A stretch of 33,059 nucleotides of DNA from a virus: positions 1 through 33,059 of IMG/VR virus record IMGVR_UViG_3300046543_000784. One strand, written 5' to 3'. Made by a program: the position numbers and the translations under genes. Positions 27,662-33,059 of this stretch are shown here, in pieces. Each line of letters begins with the position of its first letter. Positions within the stretch are counted from its first letter, which is position 1. The notes under the pieces were generated by a model. The model did not search any database. It worked only from the letters and a program-made list of their open reading frames with translations, and was not told where the DNA came from.

Positions 27662-29086
27662 ATGGCCGTGAACCTGGACCCCGACCAGTGGCTCACCCGC
27701 CTGACCAAGGCTCATGACTCCGACTTGCCGGAGCTGAAGCGGCTGGACGGCTACTACGAGGGCAGGCAGACCCTGGCGTACATGGCGCCGGAGCTGATGC
27801 GGGAGCTGAACCAGCGCCTTCGCCAGCTGGTCATCAACTGGCCCCGGCTGTGCGTCGACGCCATCGAGGAGCGGCTCGACGTCGAGGGCTTTCGCTTCTC
27901 CGATGACGCCGAGGCCGACTCCAAGCTGTGGGGCATCTGGCAGGCGAACGACCTCGACGAGGAGTCGCAACTCGGCCACGTTGACGCGCTGGCCCTTCGC
28001 CGCTCGTTCGTCATCGTCGGCGCGAACGAGGCTGACGAGCAGAACCCGCTCATCACCGTCGAGTCGCCGCTGGAGGTGTACGCCGAGCGCGACCCGCGTA
28101 CCCGCGAAGTCGTGGCCTCGGTGAAGCGCTGGGAAGAGGACGTCCCGAACGCCGAGAGCATCAAGCACGCCACCCTCTACCTGCCCGGTCTCACAACGTG
28201 GTACATCAAGAAGGACGGGACCTACGTTCCCGATCCGGACATCCCGCCGGACCGGACCGGTCTTGACAGGCCGCCGGTCGAGCCGCTGGTGAACCGGGCC
28301 CGGGTGCGTGACCGCGGCGGCGTCTCGGAGCTGGCGGACATCATCCCGGTGTCCGACGCCCTGTGCAAGATCGCCACCGACATGATGGTCAGCGCGGAGT
28401 ACCACGCGATTCCGCGCCGCTGGGCTGCCGGGATGACGGAGGAGGACTTCGTCGGCCCCGACGGCACGAAGACCTCCACTCTCTCCGCGCGCATCGGCGC
28501 CATGTGGCTGAGCGAGAACGTGGAGACGAAGTTCGGGCAGTTCGCCGAGGCCGACCTGAAGAACTTCCACGACACGATCGACACGCTGGCTCGCGTCGTC
28601 GGCGGCCTGACCGGTCTGCCGCCGCACTTCCTCGGCTACGTCGGCGGCGAGCCGGTCAGCGCCGACGCCATCCGCGCATCCGAAGCGCGGCTCATCAAGC
28701 GAGCCGAGCGGCGCCAGCGCGCTTTCGGCGGGTCGTGGGAGCGCGTGATGCGCCTGGCGATGCAGATCCGCGACGGCTCCGTCCCGGCGAACGCCGCGCG
28801 GCTGGAGACCATCTGGCGCGACGCCTCCACGCCGACGCTCGCTCAGACGTCCGATGCTGTGGTGAAGCTGCACGCCGAGAACCTGCTCCCGGACGAGATG
28901 GCCTGGGAGATGATGGGCTTCTCGCAGACGCAGATCGCCCGCATGCTCGATATGCAGCAGCGGCAGGCCGACCGCGGCCTGGGTGCCGAGTTCTCCGCGC
29001 TGATCGGCGCACAGCGGCAGCCAGGTGTGCCGGGCCCCGAGGTCCCCGTCCCGACAGCGCCCGTTCCAATCCCGCAGATTCCGTGA
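27662..29086 (+). CDS. Portal protein, SPP1 gp6-like
   Basis: 474 residues with AAGGAGG before the ATG. The N-terminal DLPELKRLDGYYEGRQTLAY and INWPRLCVDAIEERLDVEGF are characteristic of SPP1-gp6-type portals, as are the central PLEVYAERDPRTREVVASVK strands. The later GGLTGLPPHFLGYVGGEPVS and AIRASEARLIKRAERRQRAF correspond to the stem and channel helices. A Pro-rich tail follows. The protein forms the ring at the capsid vertex through which DNA passes. The next gene starts four bases before its stop. Confidence 0.9.
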   Translation: MAVNLDPDQWLTRLTKAHDSDLPELKRLDGYYEGRQTLAYMAPELMRELNQRLRQLVINWPRLCVDAIEERLDVEGFRFSDDAEADSKLWGIWQANDLDEESQLGHVDALALRRSFVIVGANEADEQNPLITVESPLEVYAERDPRTREVVASVKRWEEDVPNAESIKHATLYLPGLTTWYIKKDGTYVPDPDIPPDRTGLDRPPVEPLVNRARVRDRGGVSELADIIPVSDALCKIATDMMVSAEYHAIPRRWAAGMTEEDFVGPDGTKTSTLSARIGAMWLSENVETKFGQFAEADLKNFHDTIDTLARVVGGLTGLPPHFLGYVGGEPVSADAIRASEARLIKRAERRQRAFGGSWERVMRLAMQIRDGSVPANAARLETIWRDASTPTLAQTSDAVVKLHAENLLPDEMAWEMMGFSQTQIARMLDMQQRQADRGLGAEFSALIGAQRQPGVPGPEVPVPTAPVPIPQIP

Positions 29087-30033
29087 CCGACCTGCGCGGC
29101 GTCGCTCGGGCGTGGCGCCAGCATCAGGCGCTGATCGTCCGCTCCGCTACGGACCGCACCGCGGCGGCGTGGGCCGGGCTGGACTCCGCGGACCTGTCCG
29201 GCTCGTGGGCCGCATCCGTCGGTCCGGCGATGGTCCGGACCCTCGCCGCGGCACAGCGACTCACCACTGCCGGTGCCAGCCAGTACGTCTCAGCCGCCGT
29301 GGATGCCCAGAACGGCGATCCGGCGGCCGATGGCACGATCAACGCCTCGGCGTTCTCCGGCACCGCGGCCGACGGCCGGTCGCTGGCCGGGCTGCTGTAC
29401 ACGCCGGTGCTGAAGACGAAGACCGCGATCGCCGCCGGCCTGTCCGTGCCTGAGGCCCTGGCCTCTGGCGCCGCCGAGCTGTCGATGCTCGTCGGTACCG
29501 AGGTCGCCGACGCCGGCCGGGAGGCGGCCGGCGCGGCGATGACCGCGACCCGCTCCGTCCACGGCTACGTCCGCATGGTCTCCGGCTCGGCCTGCTCACG
29601 CTGCATCATCCTGGCCGGCAAGCACTACAGGTGGAACGCGAATTTCCAGCGCCACCCGCACTGCGGATGTACGGCCATCCCGACCGTCGAGAACCTCCCG
29701 GGCCATCTGACGACCGATCCGCACGCCTTTTTCGATCATCTCTCGCCCGCGCAGCAGGATGCCCGGTTCGGCAAGGCCGACGCCCAGGCGATCCGCGACG
29801 GCGCGGACATCAACCAGGTCGTCAATGCCCGGCGCGGGCTGTACCGGACGCAGGTCTTCGGCAAGGACGTGCAGGCCACCACGGAGGGCATGACCCGGCG
29901 CGGTCTGGCCGGGCAGCGCCTGGCCGGGTCCACCAAGGGCCTGCGTCTGACCGTCGGCCAGATCTACGCCGACGCCGCCGGGGACCGCGACCTGACCATC
30001 AGTCTCCTTCGCCGCTACGGCTACCTGGTCTGA
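29083..30033 (+). CDS. MuF-like minor head protein
   Basis: 316 residues from GTG 29083. A helical N-terminal half is followed by ACSRCIILAGKHYRW (Cys171, Cys174) and FQRHPHCGC (Cys194, Cys196), a Cys/His cluster of the MuF-type head morphogenesis domain of actinophages. The C-terminal part (210-316) is charged and contains no further enzyme motif that I recognise. Such proteins sit inside the capsid with the portal. Position between portal and scaffold is canonical. Confidence 0.85.
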   Translation: MTDLRGVARAWRQHQALIVRSATDRTAAAWAGLDSADLSGSWAASVGPAMVRTLAAAQRLTTAGASQYVSAAVDAQNGDPAADGTINASAFSGTAADGRSLAGLLYTPVLKTKTAIAAGLSVPEALASGAAELSMLVGTEVADAGREAAGAAMTATRSVHGYVRMVSGSACSRCIILAGKHYRWNANFQRHPHCGCTAIPTVENLPGHLTTDPHAFFDHLSPAQQDARFGKADAQAIRDGADINQVVNARRGLYRTQVFGKDVQATTEGMTRRGLAGQRLAGSTKGLRLTVGQIYADAAGDRDLTISLLRRYGYLV

Positions 30034-30086
30034 CCTCAGATTTCCGACCGCGCAAGGCGGCCGGACGACCCCGCAACGGAGTCACC

Positions 30087-30650
30087 ATGAACATCCTTCC
30101 GAAGCCGTGGCGGTTCCAGCTGGACCGGCACGACGACCCGCAGCCCGACCCGACGCCCGATCCGGACCCCGCTGCCGACCCGGCGCCGGAACCTGAGGAC
30201 AAGCCCCTCGGCCCGGCGGGCGAGAAGGCGCTCAACGCCATGAAGGAGCGTGCCCGCGCCGCCGAGGCTGCCCGCAAGGCAGCCGAGGACAAGGTCCGCG
30301 AGTTCGAGGACCGCGACAAGTCCGAGCTGGAGAAGGCACAGGAGACCGCCGCAAGGGCGACCGCCGAAGCCGCCGCCGCACGGACCGAGCTGGCCCGCAC
30401 TCGCATCCTCGCCGAGCACGGCCTGTCTGAGGCCGACGCGGAGTTCCTGCCCGCAGGCTCCGAGGACGAGATGCGTGCAGCTGCCTCCAGGCTGGCTGGC
30501 CGCCTCGCTGCCGCGGCGCCACCCAAGGGCCCGCGCCCCGACCCGTCGCAGGGATCCGGCCGCCCGGTCGCCCCGACCGACTACCGCACCGCGCCCAAGG
30601 GCGACGTACAGGCCTACCTGCGCGAGCACGGCGTGCGCTCCTACAAGTGA
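30087..30650 (+). CDS. Scaffolding protein
   Basis: 187 residues, ATG 30087. A Pro/Asp-rich start (15-40) precedes a long, highly charged coiled coil (ALNAMKERARAAEAARKAAE through RILAEHG, about 48-125), then a short linker and a basic C-terminal end (AYLREHGVRSYK) of the kind that binds capsid protein. Composition, length and location directly before the capsid gene identify it. It is followed, with a four-base overlap, by the Prp-like protease gene, so it is a candidate substrate. Confidence 0.85.
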   Translation: MNILPKPWRFQLDRHDDPQPDPTPDPDPAADPAPEPEDKPLGPAGEKALNAMKERARAAEAARKAAEDKVREFEDRDKSELEKAQETAARATAEAAAARTELARTRILAEHGLSEADAEFLPAGSEDEMRAAASRLAGRLAAAAPPKGPRPDPSQGSGRPVAPTDYRTAPKGDVQAYLREHGVRSYK

Positions 30651-30835
30651 TCAGCATCCACGCACGGCTCGGCGACGGGCTGACGCGCATCGAGGTGACG
30701 GGTCACGAGGAGCACGCCGAGGACGGCCGCGTGTGCGCCGCCATCTCGGCGATCACACAGACCGCCTTGCTCGGCCTGGCCGCGGTCGCCGAGCAACACC
30801 CCGACCTCGTCACCATCGACATCACAGAGGACTGA
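30647..30835 (+). CDS. Prp-like cysteine protease, small form
   Basis: 62 residues from GTG 30647. VTGHEEHAEDGRVCAAISAI (18-37) matches the catalytic region of Prp (ribosomal-processing cysteine protease, DUF464), where GHAxH and VCA carry the His and Cys of the active site; here His20 and Cys30. The rest (LLGLAAVAEQHPDLVTIDI) fits the family's second helix and strand. Staphylococcus Prp (about 106 residues) trims ribosomal protein L27 and also cleaves phage 80alpha scaffold and capsid proteins. Lying between scaffold and capsid genes, this protein is a good candidate prohead protease. It is shorter than known Prp, so activity is unproven. Confidence 0.7.
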   Translation: MISIHARLGDGLTRIEVTGHEEHAEDGRVCAAISAITQTALLGLAAVAEQHPDLVTIDITED

Positions 30836-30837
30836 CC

Positions 30838-32139
30838 ATGAAGACTCTGAGCCGTTTCCGGTTCGACCTGGGCCGCCACGACCTGCGTGGTGTGCTGCCC
30901 GCCGCCCTCCAGCCGATCATGCAGAACGGGATCCTGGACCGGATCTTCCGGGACGCCCTGCTGCCGCAGTTCCTGTTCCCGGCGACCGCGTCCGTCGAGC
31001 CGATCGCGCAGGGCATCGGCGCCACGGTGACGTTCACCCGCGACGGCCTGCTGGCGGTGGCGACCACGCCCACCACCGGCTCGGACCCGTCCCCGCAGAC
31101 GCTGAGCTACGAGCAGTGGTCGCTGTCCATGGAGCAGTACAGCAACACCATGGACACCAACCGGCTGACCGCCCGCGCGACGCTGGCCGACACCTTCGTC
31201 CGCAACGTGCAGAAGCTCGGCCTGAACGCCGGCCAGACGCTGAACCAGCTGGCGAGGAACAAGCTCTACGCGGCCTACGGCGGCGGCCTGTCCTGGGTGG
31301 TCACCCCTCAGGGCTCGGCTTCGACCACCTGCGTCGTCAAGAGCGCGGCCGGTTTCGACACGGTCCTGGTCAACGGCGTCCCGACGGCCGTCTCGGGTAC
31401 GAACCCGCTGACCATCACCCTCGCTGGCGTGGCGAACACCGTGGTCGCGTGCAACCTGGCCACCAACACCCTGACGCTGGGCACTGCGGTGACGCAGGCC
31501 GTCGGCGACACTGCGGTCGCGGCCACCTCCCCGTACTCGCTGCGGGCCGGCGCCCGCGCCTCCCGCTACGCGCTGACCGGCGCGGACGTGATGACCGCGG
31601 CGCTGGCCCGCTCGGCCGTTCAGCGGCTGCGGACCATGAACGTCCCGACCATCGGCGGCAACTACGTCTGCCACATGGACCCGACCACCGAGGGCGAACT
31701 CTTCGCGGACGCCGACTTCAAGCAGGCGTACCAGGGCCGCGGCGACTCGACCGTGTTCGGCGAGATGTCCATCGGTACCTTCCTGGGCGTCGACTGGGTC
31801 CGGAACAACGAGTCCCCGTCGACCACCGACGGCGGCAGCTCCGGCACCCTGACCGTGCACCGCCCGATCTTCATGGGCGCCGACGCCCTGATGGCCGGCC
31901 CGTTCGAGGGCATCGCCGACCTGCTCGCCGACACCGGCGTCGAAGAGGTGCCGATGATCTCGATGATCGGCCCGGCGAACGGCGTCGAAGTCGCGATGAT
32001 CATCCGTCCGCCCCAGGACCGGCTCCAGCAGATCATCTCGGCGACCTGGTCCTGGGTCGGCGACTTCGCGGTGCCTTCGGACACCACCACCGGTGACTCG
32101 GCCCGCTTCAAGCGCGCCGTGGTCATCGAGCACGCCTGA
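30838..32139 (+). CDS. Major capsid protein
   Basis: 433 residues, ATG 30838 with GAGGA seven bases upstream. The N-terminal arm (1-30) is basic and amphipathic, as in proteins that interact with scaffold. The body resembles the N4-gp56-like major capsid family: SYEQWSLSMEQYSNTMDTNR in the centre, AALARSAVQRLRTMNVPTIG, and GTFLGVDWVRNNESP. An inserted beta-rich Thr/Val domain (about 155-235) may be a surface domain. Position after scaffold and before head-tail connector agrees. Confidence 0.85.
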   Translation: MKTLSRFRFDLGRHDLRGVLPAALQPIMQNGILDRIFRDALLPQFLFPATASVEPIAQGIGATVTFTRDGLLAVATTPTTGSDPSPQTLSYEQWSLSMEQYSNTMDTNRLTARATLADTFVRNVQKLGLNAGQTLNQLARNKLYAAYGGGLSWVVTPQGSASTTCVVKSAAGFDTVLVNGVPTAVSGTNPLTITLAGVANTVVACNLATNTLTLGTAVTQAVGDTAVAATSPYSLRAGARASRYALTGADVMTAALARSAVQRLRTMNVPTIGGNYVCHMDPTTEGELFADADFKQAYQGRGDSTVFGEMSIGTFLGVDWVRNNESPSTTDGGSSGTLTVHRPIFMGADALMAGPFEGIADLLADTGVEEVPMISMIGPANGVEVAMIIRPPQDRLQQIISATWSWVGDFAVPSDTTTGDSARFKRAVVIEHA

Positions 32140-32153
32140 TCGGAGGTGCGAAC

Positions 32154-32432
32154 ATGCGCGTCTACGTCGAGCACGACATGACCGTCTGCCACGTGTCCCA
32201 AGTGATCGAGCTCAAGGCCGGGACCGTCGTCGACAGTCCGCTCGCGGACTACCTCGTCGAGTCCGACTGCGATGTCACGATCGAGCAGGACGACAGTCCG
32301 GCCCCTGCGCCGGTCGCTGTCCCTGCCTCCATCGAGACCGTCACGCCGCCGGCCGAGGAGTCGCACACTCCCGGCAGCGGCGAGCAGGACGAGGCCCCCG
32401 AGTCAGCCGCCGAGCCCGGGCCGGCCGAGTAG
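32154..32432 (+). CDS. Small head-associated protein
   Basis: 92 residues, ATG 32154 with GGAGG upstream. An ordered first half (RVYVEHDMTVCHVSQVIELK, GTVVDSPLADYLVESD) is followed by a Pro/Glu/Ala-rich acidic tail. Small proteins after the capsid gene are often decoration or head-tail joining proteins; neither is proven here. Confidence 0.6.
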   Translation: MRVYVEHDMTVCHVSQVIELKAGTVVDSPLADYLVESDCDVTIEQDDSPAPAPVAVPASIETVTPPAEESHTPGSGEQDEAPESAAEPGPAE

Positions 32433-32435
32433 CCC

Positions 32436-33059
32436 ATGGCTGCCGAGCTGGTCACCGCGGCCGAGCTGTCGTCCTGGGTCGGGCAGACGATCCCGCAGGC
32501 CCAGGCCGACCTGTTCATCGCCGCGGCGACCGCCCTGGTCGTGGCCGAGGTCGGCCAGACGCTGACGCAGGTCATCAACGACACGATCGTGCTGGACGGC
32601 ACCTCCTCGGAGTGGCTGGCGCTGCCTCAGCGCCCTGTCACGGCCGTGCACTCGGTGACGATGCAGGACGCGAACCTGTCGCCGGTCACGCTGGACACCT
32701 CGCAGTACTCGGTGCGGGGGAACCGGCTGTGGCGCCCGTGGGGCTGGCAGTTCTCGGCGGTTTTCCTGCCGCCGGTGCGGATGCTCGGCTACCAGTACAT
32801 GACCTACCCGCCGCCGTCGCAGGTGAGCATCGTCTGCGACCACGGCTACCCCTCGGGCGATCCCGGGCTGGAGCTGGCGCGGATGGCCGTGTTCACGCTC
32901 GGCGCGAGCGTCTTCGCCAACCCCTCCGGTTCCCGGTCGGTGACGGTCGACGACTACACCGAGACCTTCGCCGACGCCTACGCCGGGATGCAACTGCCGC
33001 CGGGGACCCGCATGGCGCTTCGCCGCCGCTACGGTCACTCGGTCGGGTCGGTGAAGCCG
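32436..33059 (+). CDS. Head-tail connector protein (3' end outside window)
   Basis: Open from ATG 32436 to the window end, 208 codons without a stop. The start AAELVTAAELSSWVGQTIPQ and the following ADLFIAAATALVVAEVG, then RPVTAVHSVTMQD and LELARMAVFTLGASVFANPS, follow the pattern of gp6-like head-tail connector proteins, which bind below the portal ring. The RRRYGHSVGSV end is close to the usual C-terminus, so little is likely missing. Translation was done by hand. Confidence 0.7.
   Translation, partial: MAAELVTAAELSSWVGQTIPQAQADLFIAAATALVVAEVGQTLTQVINDTIVLDGTSSEWLALPQRPVTAVHSVTMQDANLSPVTLDTSQYSVRGNRLWRPWGWQFSAVFLPPVRMLGYQYMTYPPPSQVSIVCDHGYPSGDPGLELARMAVFTLGASVFANPSGSRSVTVDDYTETFADAYAGMQLPPGTRMALRRRYGHSVGSVKP

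Noticed and set aside
26063-28873. 936-codon open frame antisense to terminase and portal genes
   Set aside because: It mirrors the codon bias of two well-supported genes, is Arg/Gly/Val/Asp-rich with no motif, and has no start site of its own.
30250-30837. Extended N-terminus of the capsid protein
   Set aside because: Pro/Arg-rich shadow of the scaffold gene; the true ATG at 30838 has a Shine-Dalgarno site.

Overview
This window is a temperate, tailed actinobacteriophage genome. It is very GC-rich, uses many GTG starts, and its genes overlap by 1 to 4 bases. The protein families (P27-like small terminase, SPP1-gp6-like portal, MuF head protein, N4-gp56-like capsid, GH25 endolysin, DUF6221 pair, SGNH hydrolase of the Streptomyces secreted type) point to a mycelial actinomycete host such as Streptomyces or a relative. 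The host assignment is inference. A tyrosine integrase lies beside a fragment identical in form to the 3' half of a tRNA-Thr(UGU) gene, so that tRNA gene is the likely attachment site.

Layout. 1-1083 (+): end of the tail genes. 1093-4958 (+): a secreted SGNH hydrolase, a DUF1003 membrane protein, a GH25 muramidase with an apparent internal start for its C-terminal domain, two holin-like proteins and a membrane-anchored collagen-like protein. 5011-7067 (-): four or five small accessory genes between lysis and attP, one behind a promoter covered by two palindromes. 7140-7438: attP, with a tRNA-derived core and a perfect 24-bp arm repeat. 7389-9725 (-): integrase, membrane protein and repressor. 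9732-9975: divergent control region. 9976-24779 (+): Cro-like and excisionase-like genes, then a long early operon. That operon holds a zinc-finger Rad52-like annealing protein, a C5 cytosine methyltransferase with a nested second reading frame, a LuxR-type HTH protein, an HNH endonuclease, an origin-binding replication protein carrying iterons, a helicase loader, a PP-loop (PAPS-reductase-like) enzyme and many small unknowns. A Phd-type antitoxin gene on the - strand interrupts it just before the replication gene. 24893-33059 (+): HTH gene, HNH endonuclease, probable cos region, terminase small and large subunits, portal, MuF, scaffold, a Prp-like cysteine protease, major capsid, and a head-tail connector cut by the window end.

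How it works together. The divergent leaderless promoters at 9725 and 9976 with their inverted repeats look like the lysis/lysogeny switch. Integrase and the small excisionase-like protein act at attP. Replication appears to use the host helicase: an initiator with iterons around its own start and in its linker, plus a G39P-like loader, with no phage helicase or polymerase in view. Head assembly includes a scaffold and probably a phage-encoded Prp-type protease. Because lysis-attP-integrase and early-cos-terminase junctions are both continuous here, the source molecule is most simply the circular or concatemeric phage form, not an integrated prophage.

Most notable: the nested gene inside the methyltransferase, with its own Shine-Dalgarno site and better third-position GC than its host frame; the mini-Prp protease between scaffold and capsid; the endolysin's internal start; the iteron clusters in the replication gene; and a recurring leaderless promoter arrangement.
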